Assembly (NCBI RefSeq): GCF_006175985.1
Contig: NZ_SRSH01000008.1
Span: 124,001 to 188,000, forward strand
Direction of reading: 5' to 3'
From: Methylotetracoccus oryzae
GTDB taxonomy: Bacteria > Pseudomonadota > Gammaproteobacteria > Methylococcales > Methylococcaceae
Length of the DNA stretch: 64,000 nt
Positions within the stretch are counted from its first letter, which is position 1. Every line of letters begins with the position of its first letter. Shown here piece after piece: positions 1 to 9,553 of the stretch. A program made the translations under genes and the position numbers. The notes under the pieces are model-generated. The model was not told the DNA's origin. It saw only the letters and a list, made by a program, of their open reading frames with translations, and made no database searches.

Positions 1-1
1 C

Positions 2-853
<852 letters not shown>

Positions 854-857
854 CGCC

Positions 858-1499
858 ATGCTGACACTGGCCGTCTCCAAAGGGCGAATTTTCGAAGAGG
901 CGCTGCCGCTGCTGGCGGCAGCCGGCGTTGTGCCGACCGTCGACCCCGACAAAAGCCGCAAGCTGATCATCCCGACCAACCGAGAGGACGTCCAGTTGCT
1001 GATCGTCCGCGCCTCGGATGTCCCGACTTATGTCGAATACGGTGCCGCCGATCTCGGCATCGCCGGCAAGGATGCGCTGTTGGAATACGGCCCGGAAGGG
1101 CTGTATGAACCGCTGGATCTGAACATCGCTCGCTGCCGCTTGATGACGGCGGCGCCGGTCGGCGGTATCGCGAGTCGGCGGCGTCTGCGCGTAGCGACCA
1201 AATATGTCCGTACCGCGCAGGGTTATTTCGCCCGACGGGGCATACAGGCGGATATCATCAAGCTCTATGGCTCCATGGAGCTTGCGCCCCTGGTAGGGCT
1301 GGCCGACTGCATCGTCGATCTGGTCGATACCGGCAACACGCTGCGAGCGAATGGTCTTGAACCGCGTGAGCTCATCATGGAGATCAGCAGCCGGCTCGTG
1401 GTCAACAAGGCTGCCATGAAGATGAAACACCGGGCCGTTTGTGCGATCGTTGACCTGTTGGGTCAGGCGGTCGCGCGGCAGGGCATGCATTCGGAGTAG
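858..1499 (+). CDS. hisG: ATP phosphoribosyltransferase, short form
   Basis: HisG condenses ATP with PRPP, the first step of histidine synthesis. The ATG at 858 gives [19 protein letters not shown], the standard HisG N-terminus; a longer open frame reaches back into murA but has no homologous sequence there. The PRPP-binding region is visible as [16 protein letters not shown]. At 213 residues this is the short form, which lacks the C-terminal regulatory domain of the roughly 299-residue E. coli enzyme. Short HisG proteins work as a complex with the HisRS-like subunit HisZ, which is not in this window. The gene sits 4 bases after murA and 3 bases before hisD, so one transcript is likely. Confidence 0.96.
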   Translation: MLTLAVSKGRIFEEALPLLAAAGVVPTVDPDKSRKLIIPTNREDVQLLIVRASDVPTYVEYGAADLGIAGKDALLEYGPEGLYEPLDLNIARCRLMTAAPVGGIASRRRLRVATKYVRTAQGYFARRGIQADIIKLYGSMELAPLVGLADCIVDLVDTGNTLRANGLEPRELIMEISSRLVVNKAAMKMKHRAVCAIVDLLGQAVARQGMHSE

Positions 1500-1502
1500 G
1501 CG

Positions 1503-2816
1503 ATGGTCAACATCACGATCAAACGACTGGACAGCGGCAGTTCCGGCTTCGATCACGCGCTCGACGACCTCCTGGCCTGGGACGAGACCTCCGATCGTGA
1601 GATACACGAGCGCGTGACGGCCATCCTGGCGCGCGTGCGGCGGGATGGCGACAGTGCCCTGATCGATACCACGCGCGAGTTCGATCGGTGTGACGTGGCG
1701 TCCGCAGCCGAACTCGAGATTCCGCGAAGCCAGTTGCAAGCGGCTTGGGAGGGGTTGTCCCCGGACGGTGCCGAGGCGCTGGAGACAGCGGCGGCGCGCA
1801 TCCGCGCCTATGCGGAGCGGCAGGCCATGGAATCGTGGGAGTACCGGGAGCCCGACGGCACGGTGTTGGGGCAACAGATCACGCCGCTGGACCGCGTCGG
1901 TGTCTACGTACCGGGTGGTAAGGCCGCATACCCTTCATCGGTGCTGATGAACGTCGTACCCGCCAAGGTCGCCGGCGTCCCGGAGATCATCATGGTCGTG
2001 CCCACACCCGGCGGCGAGACGAATCCCTGGGTGCTGGCCGCCGCTTATCTGGCCGGCGTCGACCGCGTCTTCCGGATCGGTGGTGCCCAGGCGGTCGGCG
2101 CGCTCGCCTACGGGACCGAGACGGTGCCGCGGGTCGACAAGATCGTCGGGCCGGGCAACATCTATGTGGCGACGGCCAAGCAACTTGTCTTCGGCCAGGT
2201 GGGGATCGACATGATCGCCGGGCCCAGCGAGATCCTGATCATCAGCGATGGCTTGACCGATCCGGACTGGATCGCGATGGATCTTTTCTCGCAGGCCGAG
2301 CATGACGAGAACGCGCAGGCCATCCTGATCACCCCGGATGCGGCTCATCGCGATGCAGTGGAAGCGAGCATTCGCCGACTGCTGCCGGACATGGAACGTT
2401 CGGCGGTGATTGCCGCCTCCTTGTCGTCGCGAGCGGCACTGATCCTGGTTCGCGACCTGGATGAGGCGGCCGCCGTCGCGAATCGAGTTGCGCCGGAACA
2501 TTTGGAACTGTCCGTTGCGGATCCGCGGAGCCTGGTGCGTAAGATCCGCAACGCCGGTGCGATCTTCATGGGGCGGTACACCGCCGAGGCTCTGGGAGAT
2601 TACTGCGCCGGGCCGAATCATGTGTTGCCGACCGGGGGCACCGCGCGCTTTTCGTCACCGCTGGGCGTCTACGACTTCCAGAAGCGCTCGAGTCTGATTT
2701 TCTGCTCGGCCGACGGTGCTGCCGCTCTCGGGCGAACCGCCTCGCGGCTGGCCCGTGGTGAAGGGCTGACCGCACACGCACGCTCCGCGGAGTATCGGAT
2801 CCCGAAGGACGAATGA
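1503..2816 (+). CDS. hisD: histidinol dehydrogenase
   Basis: HisD performs the last two oxidations of histidine synthesis, L-histidinol to L-histidine, using NAD and zinc. The 437-residue protein has the family length and signatures: [54 protein letters not shown] and [13 protein letters not shown]. The histidine in the last motif and the later APEHLEL and [10 protein letters not shown] stretches belong to the metal and substrate site. The ATG at 1503 has a GGAG Shine-Dalgarno a few bases upstream. The stop overlaps the start of hisC by 4 bases, which suggests translational coupling. Confidence 0.97.
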   Translation: MVNITIKRLDSGSSGFDHALDDLLAWDETSDREIHERVTAILARVRRDGDSALIDTTREFDRCDVASAAELEIPRSQLQAAWEGLSPDGAEALETAAARIRAYAERQAMESWEYREPDGTVLGQQITPLDRVGVYVPGGKAAYPSSVLMNVVPAKVAGVPEIIMVVPTPGGETNPWVLAAAYLAGVDRVFRIGGAQAVGALAYGTETVPRVDKIVGPGNIYVATAKQLVFGQVGIDMIAGPSEILIISDGLTDPDWIAMDLFSQAEHDENAQAILITPDAAHRDAVEASIRRLLPDMERSAVIAASLSSRAALILVRDLDEAAAVANRVAPEHLELSVADPRSLVRKIRNAGAIFMGRYTAEALGDYCAGPNHVLPTGGTARFSSPLGVYDFQKRSSLIFCSADGAAALGRTASRLARGEGLTAHARSAEYRIPKDE

Positions 2817-3904
2817 GCGCTTTGGACGACCGGCTCCGCTGGGTGTTGCGCCCCGAACTGGCGCTGCTCGCCGCCTATCACGTGCCTCCCGCCGTCGGGA
2901 TGGTGAAACTCGACGCCATGGAAAACCCCTATACCTGGCCCCCGGCCATGATCGACGAGTGGCTGGGCTGCTTGCGCGAGGCGGCCCTGAATCGTTACCC
3001 CGACCCGGGGGCCGACGCGGTGCGCGAGGCGCTGCGGGTCACCGCGGACGTGCCGGCCGAGGCGGATATCCTGCTCGGCAATGGTTCGGATGAGCTGATT
3101 CAGTTGATCCTGATGGCGGTGGCCGGTCGGGACGCGGTCATCATGGCGCCGGAGCCGACCTTCGTGATGTACCGGCAGCTCGCCGAAGGCTTGGGCCTCA
3201 GATTCGTCGGCGTGCCGCTGCGGTTGGACGACTTTTCCCTCGATATGCCGGCGATGCGCGAAGCCGTGGCGCAGCATGCGCCTGCGGTCATTTTTCTCGC
3301 CTACCCGAACAATCCAACCGGGAATCTGTATGCCGCGGAAGAGATCGAAGAACTGCTGGCACTGGCGCCTGGGCTGGTGGTCGTGGATGAAGCCTATCTG
3401 CCCTTCGCCGGCACCACTTTTTTGCCGAGGGTAGGTGCCCATGACGGACTGCTGGTCATGCGGACCCTGTCCAAACTCGGGCTGGCGGGTCTGCGACTGG
3501 GCTACTTGGTGGGGGCGCCGGCCTGGATACGGGAATTCGACAAGCTGCGCCTTCCCTATAACATCAACATCCTGACCCAGATCAGCGCCGAGTTCGCGCT
3601 GAGCAAGCCGCACGTGTTCGCCGCTCAGGTCGAGCGAATTCTCGCAGAACGCGAGCGGCTCTATCGGGCCTTGACCGAACTCTCTGCCGTTCGAGCCTTT
3701 CCCAGCAGTGCGAATTTCATCCTGTTCGAACTCCTCTCGCAGGATGCGCGCGCGGTGTTCGAGTCGCTGAAGACACAGGGTGTTCTGGTCAAGGCCTTCG
3801 CCGCCGGCAGTGGTCCCTTGCGCCGTTGTCTGCGCGTGACCGTCGGCAAGCCGGATGAGAACGATCGGTTCCTGGCTGCGCTGGCCGTGGCGCTGGACCC
3901 GTGA
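2813..3904 (+). CDS. hisC: histidinol-phosphate aminotransferase
   Basis: HisC is a PLP-dependent aminotransferase that converts imidazole acetol phosphate to L-histidinol phosphate. The 363-residue protein shows the fold-type I landmarks: NGSDELIQL near residue 90, YPNNPTGN near 164, [10 protein letters not shown] near 190 and [14 protein letters not shown], in which Lys221 is the expected Schiff-base lysine. The ATG overlaps the hisD stop in an ATGA arrangement. No further his genes follow; a 217-base gap leads to sspA. The histidine assignment rests on gene order as well as sequence, because related aminotransferases can look similar. Confidence 0.95.
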   Translation: MSALDDRLRWVLRPELALLAAYHVPPAVGMVKLDAMENPYTWPPAMIDEWLGCLREAALNRYPDPGADAVREALRVTADVPAEADILLGNGSDELIQLILMAVAGRDAVIMAPEPTFVMYRQLAEGLGLRFVGVPLRLDDFSLDMPAMREAVAQHAPAVIFLAYPNNPTGNLYAAEEIEELLALAPGLVVVDEAYLPFAGTTFLPRVGAHDGLLVMRTLSKLGLAGLRLGYLVGAPAWIREFDKLRLPYNINILTQISAEFALSKPHVFAAQVERILAERERLYRALTELSAVRAFPSSANFILFELLSQDARAVFESLKTQGVLVKAFAAGSGPLRRCLRVTVGKPDENDRFLAALAVALDP

Positions 3905-4121
3905 CCTAGTGCGGTTTGCGGGTACCCGCCAGCGTCGGTGACCCGGGTTTCGTGTTACACTGTTTGACCGTCACCGGTGTCGAGCCAGAAATCGATGGTC
4001 CGGCCCGCTCGCGAACCTACAGACGGCATAAGCCACAGTAATTCATACAGGCATGAACGAACCGACAGGCCGCTGCGGACCGTGCCGCATCTCGGTCGTT
4101 CGCGGCTCGACAGGGTGACGC

Positions 4122-4769
4122 GTGGCTAGTTCGGCTGGCCGCAAGGCCGCGATGATACTGTTCTGTTCCCCCACGTGCGCCTACGGTCACCAGATCCGCA
4201 TCGTGCTGAACGAGAAAGCGATCGACTCGGGCGTTGAGTTCATCGATCCTGCGCATCCTCCCGAGGATCTGATCGACCTCAATCCCTATGGTTCGATGCC
4301 GACTCTCGTCGACCGCGATCTCGTGTTATACGACGCACGTATCATCATGGAGTACCTGGACGAACGGTTTCCGCACCCTCCGCTGGTCCCGACGGATCCG
4401 GTTGGGCGTGCGCGATCGCGTATGCTCGTGCACCGGATCGAGCGCGACTGGTACCCTTACCTGGAGCCCATCGAAGCCGGGGATGGGCCCGGTGCGGCAC
4501 ATGGGCGCAACCGCCTGCGCGAAAGCCTGATCGCCGCCAGTCCGGTGTTCGGCGCGAAACCCTACTTTCTCAGCGAGGACTATTCCTTGGTCGATTGCGT
4601 GCTTGCGCCCTTGCTGTGGCGACTCGGCGCCCTCGGGGTCGACTTGCCCAGTTCTTGTGACACGATCCGCCGGTACGCGCGCCGAGTATTCGAGCGCGAA
4701 GCCTTTCAGGCCAGCCTCAGCGAGCACGAGCGGGGACTGGTTGTCTTTGCTGAGGCCTGGGTCGTCTGA
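4122..4769 (+). CDS. sspA: stringent starvation protein A, glutathione S-transferase-like
   Basis: SspA is an RNA polymerase-associated protein with a glutathione S-transferase fold that alters transcription during starvation and stationary phase. The 215 residues contain the thioredoxin-like N-terminal domain (MILFCSPTCAYGHQIRIVL, LNPYGSMPTLVDRDLVLYD) and the strongly conserved RIIMEYLDERFPHPPL block, followed by the helical C-terminal domain. The start is GTG at 4122; an ATG at 4152 would lose only ten residues. The stop overlaps the ATG of sspB by one base, the usual sspA-sspB operon. No convincing promoter was found in the 217 bases upstream. Confidence 0.95.
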   Translation: MASSAGRKAAMILFCSPTCAYGHQIRIVLNEKAIDSGVEFIDPAHPPEDLIDLNPYGSMPTLVDRDLVLYDARIIMEYLDERFPHPPLVPTDPVGRARSRMLVHRIERDWYPYLEPIEAGDGPGAAHGRNRLRESLIAASPVFGAKPYFLSEDYSLVDCVLAPLLWRLGALGVDLPSSCDTIRRYARRVFEREAFQASLSEHERGLVVFAEAWVV

Positions 4770-5155
4770 TGGTGCCGCTCAAGCCGTATCTGGTTCGGGC
4801 GATCTATGACTGGATCGTCGACAATGCTCTGACGCCCTTCCTGCTCGTCGACGCCACCCGCTCGGATGTCGACGTGCCGCGGCAATACGTGCAGGATGGT
4901 CGGATCGTTCTGAACCTGAATCCTCAGGCGGTGGCCGGGCTGTCGCTGGGCAATGACACCATCGCTTTCAACGCACGCTTCGGAGGAACTCCGACACAGG
5001 TTGTCGTGCCGTTGTCCGCGGTGCTGGCGCTCTATGCCAAGGAAACCGGCAAAGGTATGGTCTTCGACAGTGAGGAGGACTCGGAAACGCCCCCTCCGGA
5101 GCCGGATACCCCCAGTCCCCAGAAGAAGAAACCGGCGCTGCGCGTTGTGAAGTGA
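4769..5155 (+). CDS. sspB: ClpXP protease specificity-enhancing factor
   Basis: SspB is the adaptor that tethers SsrA-tagged and some other substrates to the ClpXP protease. The 128-residue protein has the family N-terminus (KPYLVRAIYDWIVDNALTPF), the VDVPRQYVQDGRIVLNLNPQA core that binds the ssrA tag, and an acidic, proline-rich flexible linker. It ends in PALRVVK, which matches the short C-terminal ClpX-binding tail of known SspB proteins. It directly follows sspA and is probably cotranscribed. Its stop lies 22 bases from the convergent DUF1820 gene. Confidence 0.96.
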   Translation: MVPLKPYLVRAIYDWIVDNALTPFLLVDATRSDVDVPRQYVQDGRIVLNLNPQAVAGLSLGNDTIAFNARFGGTPTQVVVPLSAVLALYAKETGKGMVFDSEEDSETPPPEPDTPSPQKKKPALRVVK

Positions 5156-5177
5156 CGCGGCCGCGGTCGCGCACTTC

Positions 5178-5507
5178 TCAGACCTTGTCGGGGTAGGCGA
5201 ATTTAGCGATCTTGCCTGTCGGCGCCGCCTCGCGATCCAGCGGGATGATCTTCGCGGTACCGCGTCGTTCGACCTGGTCGATGCGGATGATCTCGTGCAT
5301 GGGCACGAAGGACCGCTTGATGTTTTCGAATTCGCTGCGGAGCTTTTCTTCCGCGGGGTCGATGACGATCGAACTGGTCTCGCCGAAAACAAAATCCTCG
5401 ATCACGACGAATCCGAACAGCTCTGCCTGGTACACACGCTTCGCATAGAGTTCGTAAACCTGCTGCTGGTTTACGAAGACGACGCGATAAAGTAAGTTGT
5501 CGCTCAT
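5178..5507 (-). CDS. DUF1820 family protein
   Basis: This 109-residue protein belongs to the uncharacterised DUF1820 family, recognised from the N-terminal LLYRVVFVNQQQVYELYAK region, the GFVVIEDFVF segment and the later SFVPMHEIIRIDQVERRG block. Family members are small cytoplasmic proteins of gammaproteobacteria; no biochemical role is established to my knowledge. No signal peptide, membrane segment or catalytic motif is apparent. The gene converges on sspB and diverges from btuM, so it is probably a single-gene unit. The ATG at 5507 is the only natural start. Confidence 0.85.
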   Translation of the reverse strand: MSDNLLYRVVFVNQQQVYELYAKRVYQAELFGFVVIEDFVFGETSSIVIDPAEEKLRSEFENIKRSFVPMHEIIRIDQVERRGTAKIIPLDREAAPTGKIAKFAYPDKV

Positions 5508-5673
5508 GCCTGAGGAAATACCGGAACGGGAACCGCGCGCCGAGGCGCCTTTGTCTACAGGGCGGTATGTTATCAGAATCGCTTGATGAACCGCGGCGCT
5601 TGGACCCCTGCAACACCGAACGGCGGCACCGTCACCGCTTGTCGTTCACGCCAACAGAGACTGCGAGGAAGCC

Positions 5674-6240
5674 ATGACATCTTCGAATCGTAAGGGAAAC
5701 GACCGACTCGCCTTGAGTCTGGTACTGGCCATCGCATTGACGCGTATACCGGGCATTTTTTCTTTCCAATTGCCGGATGCCACTCTGGCTGCCTTCTTCC
5801 TCGGCGGCCTTGCTCTGGCGCAGCCCCGGTCGTTCGGTTGGCTGCTGCTTGTGGCCTTCCTGGCTGATTGGGTCGCGTTCCAGACGGGCTTGGCACCCGG
5901 GTCCTGCCTGACACCGGCCTATGTTTTCCTGGTGCCGGCTTACGGTCTGGTATGGGGCGCTGGCCGGCTGGCTGGAAAGTGCGGGCCGATCGGGTATCTG
6001 TGGCTGGTCAATGCGATGCTTTGGGTCCTGCTCGGCGTAAGCGCGGCGTTCATTGTGTCGAACGCGGGCTTTTACGCAGCGACCGCAGCGGCAACGGGGC
6101 TCGGCGGATGGGCCTACGCCGAGACGGTGGGCCGCTATTTCCCTGCTTACGCCGGCGATGCCTTGGTTTATCTGGTACCGGTGCTGCTGGCGGTACTTTG
6201 GTCTTCACAGAGCCGTCGCGCGTCGCCATCACCCGCTTGA
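5674..6240 (+). CDS. btuM: BtuM-type solitary ECF S-component for vitamin B12
   Basis: This 188-residue, very hydrophobic protein has about six predicted membrane spans and looks like BtuM, a solitary ECF-type S-component that moves cobalamin across the inner membrane. Seen directly: PDATLAAFFLGG near residue 34 and a single cysteine region, GSCLTPAY, with Cys78. In the characterised Thiobacillus denitrificans BtuM a cysteine at about residue 80 coordinates cobalt and removes the cyano ligand, so position and context agree. The neighbour on the other strand is btuB under a cobalamin riboswitch, which supports the assignment. The ATG at 5674 has a GAGGAAG Shine-Dalgarno. No B12 riboswitch is visible upstream of this gene itself. 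The assignment is from memory of the family, not from a search. Confidence 0.8.
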   Translation: MTSSNRKGNDRLALSLVLAIALTRIPGIFSFQLPDATLAAFFLGGLALAQPRSFGWLLLVAFLADWVAFQTGLAPGSCLTPAYVFLVPAYGLVWGAGRLAGKCGPIGYLWLVNAMLWVLLGVSAAFIVSNAGFYAATAAATGLGGWAYAETVGRYFPAYAGDALVYLVPVLLAVLWSSQSRRASPSPA

Positions 6241-6273
6241 ACCTATCCGCTCGTCGCTTTCGACCGCCCCGCG

Positions 6274-6302
6274 GCCCCCAAAGGCATGCAGCACTTGGGG
6301 GC
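6274..6302. terminator. 8-bp hairpin between btuM and btuB, possible bidirectional terminator
   Basis: A perfect stem GCCCCCAA / TTGGGGGC (6274-6281 and 6295-6302) encloses a 13-base loop in the 129-base gap between the convergent btuM and btuB genes. There is no T-run after either arm, so it is not a canonical intrinsic terminator. Its position between two converging stops makes a transcript-end or 3'-stabilising role plausible. Confidence 0.4.
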
Positions 6303-6369
6303 GTGATTCCGGCACGTCGGATTGCCCAAGCCGATTTCCGGACGATCCATCCTGCCGGCCGACCTCCTG

Positions 6370-8367
6370 CTAGAAGCGCAGGTTGAAGCCGGCAAACCCA
6401 GAAACTCCGGCTGTGCCGTAGCCGTAGACTTCCTGATATGTTTTGTTCAGCAGATTGATCGCGCGAGCGAACAGCTCGACGTGGTCGTTTACTGAGTAGC
6501 GCGCGGTCGCATTGAAGATGACGTACCCCGGAACCGTGACGCGTTGGGCCGGAAAGACGGCAAAGTCGATATCGTCCTTGCGTCCAACCGCGACCACGTT
6601 CAGGTTGACCGTCGATGCCTCCGTCGGGCGCACGATCGCTTCGAACGTCCCTTTGTTGCGCGGCCGGCGCAGCAGCGACTGGCCCCCGTACAGTTCGTCC
6701 TGGGGATTGGCGGCATCCGGTAGCTGCTCGGTGTCCATATAGGTGTACTGCCCGCGCAGGCTCAGCCTGTCCCAGGGATCCAGTTGCAGGAAGACCTCGG
6801 CGCCATCCGCCTTGGCGCGTCCGACATTCACGTAGCCCTCGCTGAAATCCAGTACCTCGATCAGGTTGTAGTAATCGTTGTGGAAGTAGGAGGCGCCGAC
6901 GAGCGCTCGGTCTTGCCACAACGTCTGCTCCAGCCCGATGTCCCAGTTGCGGCTGCGTTCCGGTGTCAGGTTGGGATTGCCCAGCGCCGGGAACACGATC
7001 GGCTCCTGCCCCTGGACCGTGAACACCGTCGGCGGTGCAAACAACTGGTACAGCGTCGGCACCTTGAAGCCGGTGCCGTAGTTCCCCTTGATGCGGAGTC
7101 CGATCCGGTGGACGGCGATCGACTGGCTGGTCCGCCAGGTCACCTTGCTGCCGCTGATATTGTTGTCGTCATAGCGGATGCCCGCCGTGCTGAACCAGTT
7201 GTCCTGGATACGGGCGCGGTGCTGCAGGAATACGCCGCCCGTGTTCATGCTCTTGTCCAAAGGGCCTTCGGCAGACGTCGTGCTGCCTTGGAGAAAGGTG
7301 GAGTCGCTGGTGATCGCATCCTGTTCGTCCTCGCCCCCGAAAGTCAGCACCTGCTTGTCCGTCACGGCGACATCGTTCAGCCAGCTCACCTTGACCTTCT
7401 GTCCGTCGAAGTTGCTGCCGAACACGAACGGATTCAGCGGGTCATATGGGTTGAGCAGCTGACGGTCGGTCGAACTCAGTGCGACGCCCAGGGTTTGCTG
7501 CCAGCGGCCATCGAACAGCGACAGTTTGCCCTGGCCGCGCGTGAATAGCTGGCTGGTCGTGCTGCGGTTGTTGGGATCGTCGCAGCCGCGTCCGCCGCAG
7601 TTGTCGAGTTTCGTATGGCCTTGGTTGTAGTGCAGTGTCCAGTCCAGGTCCAGGTGGTCGAGCGGCTTGCCGCTCAGGCCGGCCGTGACGGTCGTATTCC
7701 GATACCCGTCGCGCTCCCCGTTGCCGAGGTCACGTGCCGCGGCCGAGAAGCCGCGGTTTTCGAAACGGCTCGCGCTCAACTGGTAGTTCACCGGGCCCAG
7801 GCTGCCACTACTGTCCCCACCGACCTTGAATTCATCGTAGGTGCCGCCTTGCGCGGAGATCTGGGCTTGCGGTTTCCCTTGTCCTTTCTTGGTGATGATG
7901 TTGATGACGCCGCCGATCGCGTCGGAGCCGTAAATCGCACTCTCTCCGCCACGGACGACTTCGATGCGGTCGATCTGGTCGACCATCAGGTTCGCGAAGT
8001 CGAATTGCCCGCCCGGATTGGCCGGGTCGTTGGCCTCGATGCCATCGATCAGGACCAGCGAGAAGCGGGCGTCCGCGCCACGCATGAACACCGACGTGGT
8101 CTGACCGACTCCACCATTGCGAATGACGTCGAGTCCGGCAACGTAGCGCAGCACGTCGGCGACGTCGACATACTGTCGTTCCGCGATCTGTTCGGCGGTG
8201 ACCACGGTCACGTTGCTGCCGATCTGGTTCACCGGCGTCTGGGTGCGGGCCGCGGTGACGACCACTTCGTCGAGTTGGCGGGCTACCGGCTCCTGGCCGG
8301 CGGCGTGCGCGTGAACGGTTGCGCCCAACACTGCGGTCGCAGTCAGGCGGGTGAGGGGGCTGTGCAT
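6370..8367 (-). CDS. btuB: TonB-dependent vitamin B12 receptor
   Basis: BtuB imports cobalamin across the outer membrane with TonB energy. The 665-residue protein has a short N-terminal signal segment ending near AHAAG, a TonB box (LDEVVVTAART) near residues 32-42, and a plug domain with VFMRGADARFSLVLIDGIE and IEVVRGGESAIYGSDAIGGVINIIT. A long 22-strand-type barrel follows, with NPNLTPERSRNWDIGLEQ and the C-terminal aromatic FNLRF. It is somewhat longer than E. coli BtuB (614). The cobalamin riboswitch in its leader (8500-8682) fixes the likely substrate. The start ATG at 8367 has a GAGG Shine-Dalgarno. It converges on btuM. Confidence 0.93.
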   Translation of the reverse strand: MHSPLTRLTATAVLGATVHAHAAGQEPVARQLDEVVVTAARTQTPVNQIGSNVTVVTAEQIAERQYVDVADVLRYVAGLDVIRNGGVGQTTSVFMRGADARFSLVLIDGIEANDPANPGGQFDFANLMVDQIDRIEVVRGGESAIYGSDAIGGVINIITKKGQGKPQAQISAQGGTYDEFKVGGDSSGSLGPVNYQLSASRFENRGFSAAARDLGNGERDGYRNTTVTAGLSGKPLDHLDLDWTLHYNQGHTKLDNCGGRGCDDPNNRSTTSQLFTRGQGKLSLFDGRWQQTLGVALSSTDRQLLNPYDPLNPFVFGSNFDGQKVKVSWLNDVAVTDKQVLTFGGEDEQDAITSDSTFLQGSTTSAEGPLDKSMNTGGVFLQHRARIQDNWFSTAGIRYDDNNISGSKVTWRTSQSIAVHRIGLRIKGNYGTGFKVPTLYQLFAPPTVFTVQGQEPIVFPALGNPNLTPERSRNWDIGLEQTLWQDRALVGASYFHNDYYNLIEVLDFSEGYVNVGRAKADGAEVFLQLDPWDRLSLRGQYTYMDTEQLPDAANPQDELYGGQSLLRRPRNKGTFEAIVRPTEASTVNLNVVAVGRKDDIDFAVFPAQRVTVPGYVIFNATARYSVNDHVELFARAINLLNKTYQEVYGYGTAGVSGFAGFNLRF

Positions 8368-8391
8368 GCGTTACTGCCTCTGCGGGGCTCG

Positions 8392-8410
8392 GCCGTACCA
8401 CCCGTACGGC
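8392..8410 (-). promoter_or_regulatory. hairpin in the btuB leader, candidate riboswitch expression platform
   Basis: A perfect 7-bp stem GCCGTAC / GTACGGC with a five-base loop lies between the cobalamin aptamer and the btuB ribosome-binding site, about 25 bases before the start codon. No U-tract follows, so control of translation initiation is more likely than transcription termination. Its participation in the B12 switch is an inference from position. Confidence 0.45.
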
Positions 8411-8499
8411 GGCTTCGTGGGCCATGCATCGCGAGGCAAAAGGGAAAAGCGCGCAACAGGCACGTCGCGGCGGTCCCTGTCGACGCCCTCCGCGACGAT

Positions 8500-8682
8500 G
8501 GAATGTGCCTTGCGGCCGGTCTCCGGGCTCATGAGCGACAGCGTCCGGCGGATCGCCTTCCCATGCCGACGGCACAGTGGCTTTGTCGAGATCCGCCTTG
8601 ACTCATTTACCGTTGCGGGGGCAGCGCCGGTTTTGCACCGGCTTCCCGTTTAACCCTCGAACCGAACGGTTCTCAGGCACCA
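8500..8682 (-). promoter_or_regulatory. cobalamin riboswitch upstream of btuB
   Basis: Read on the minus strand, the leader contains the consensus elements of the cobalamin aptamer in order. First come the GGTTCGAGGGTTAAACGGGA region and the GCCGGTGCAAAACCGGC hairpin, then CTGCCCCCGCAACGGTAA, GCCACTG, GGGAAGGCG and finally the B12 box GAGCCCGGAGACCGGCC at about 8513-8530. It lies 5' of btuB, with about 130 bases between aptamer and start codon for an expression platform. Binding of adenosyl- or other cobalamins would be expected to reduce btuB expression. Confidence 0.95.
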
Positions 8683-8948
8683 GCAAGGAGGGCGTATTTT
8701 ATCCCAAACCCAGGGAGCCCGCTGTATAGAGTGGGCCTGTCGCGCGGCGGTCGCACATCCAACTCGCGAGCAGCGATGCGGGTTGCACCCCAGTGCCGCA
8801 AGCGCGTGAAGTTGCGTATATTGACCGTCCTCGGATCGGTTGCCATGAGGACGGTAGTCCGCCCCCGGATCGGGTTTCATGACCGGGCGACCAGGCAACG
8901 AACAAGAACCACCAGATCTGGAACAAACTGAATGAAGGAGGACCGCTA

Positions 8949-9410
8949 ATGGCCTGGGACCCGTCAAGCTACAAAAAACCCGGTGAAGACGAGTTGCGTC
9001 AGCGGCTGAGCAGCGAGCAGTTCGCCGTGACGCAACGCGATAGCACGGAACGCGCCTTCCAGAACCCGCTATGGGACAATCACCGCGAGGGCATCTACGT
9101 CGATGTCGTATCCGGCGAACCCTTGTTCAGTTCGTTGGACAAGTTCGACTCGGGTACGGGGTGGCCGAGTTTCACCCAGCCGCTGGAACCGGCCAATCTG
9201 GTCGAGCGCTCGGACCGTTCATTCCTGATGACACGGACCGAAGTTCGCAGCCGACATGCCGATTCGCACCTGGGGCACGTCTTCGACGATGGTCCGGAAC
9301 CCACCGGAAAACGTTACTGCATGAACTCGGCCGCCTTGCGTTTCGTCCCAAAGGAGGACATGGCCGCGGAAGGCTACGGCGATTACCTGAGCATTTTTGA
9401 GCAGGATTGA
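8949..9410 (+). CDS. msrB: peptide-methionine (R)-S-oxide reductase, zinc-free single-cysteine form
   Basis: MsrB reduces methionine-R-sulfoxide in proteins and repairs oxidative damage. The 153-residue protein has [54 protein letters not shown], with Cys124 as the catalytic residue. That is the only cysteine in the whole protein. The four zinc cysteines found in E. coli MsrB are absent (VVSGEPLF and RSRHADSH replace both CxxC pairs), and the usual resolving position in SGTGWPSF is Thr. Recycling must therefore use another thiol or thioredoxin directly; that is inference. The ATG at 8949 follows a strong AAGGAGG. The gene stands alone. Confidence 0.95.
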   Translation: MAWDPSSYKKPGEDELRQRLSSEQFAVTQRDSTERAFQNPLWDNHREGIYVDVVSGEPLFSSLDKFDSGTGWPSFTQPLEPANLVERSDRSFLMTRTEVRSRHADSHLGHVFDDGPEPTGKRYCMNSAALRFVPKEDMAAEGYGDYLSIFEQD

Positions 9411-9553
9411 GGTCGATACTTCGGTTCGGTAACTAGAATGGCGGCTTCCGGCACATGCCGGCGAGCGGTCAGGGTGACTTCGCCGCAATCGCCCGACCGT
9501 TTCGCAGCATCCGCCGGAGGCAATGCGGATGGACTGCTTTTGGAGGATTCGGT

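Noticed and set aside
5508-5673. Second cobalamin riboswitch upstream of btuM
   Set aside because: The leader lacks the B12 box and the GCCACTG and GGGAA elements.
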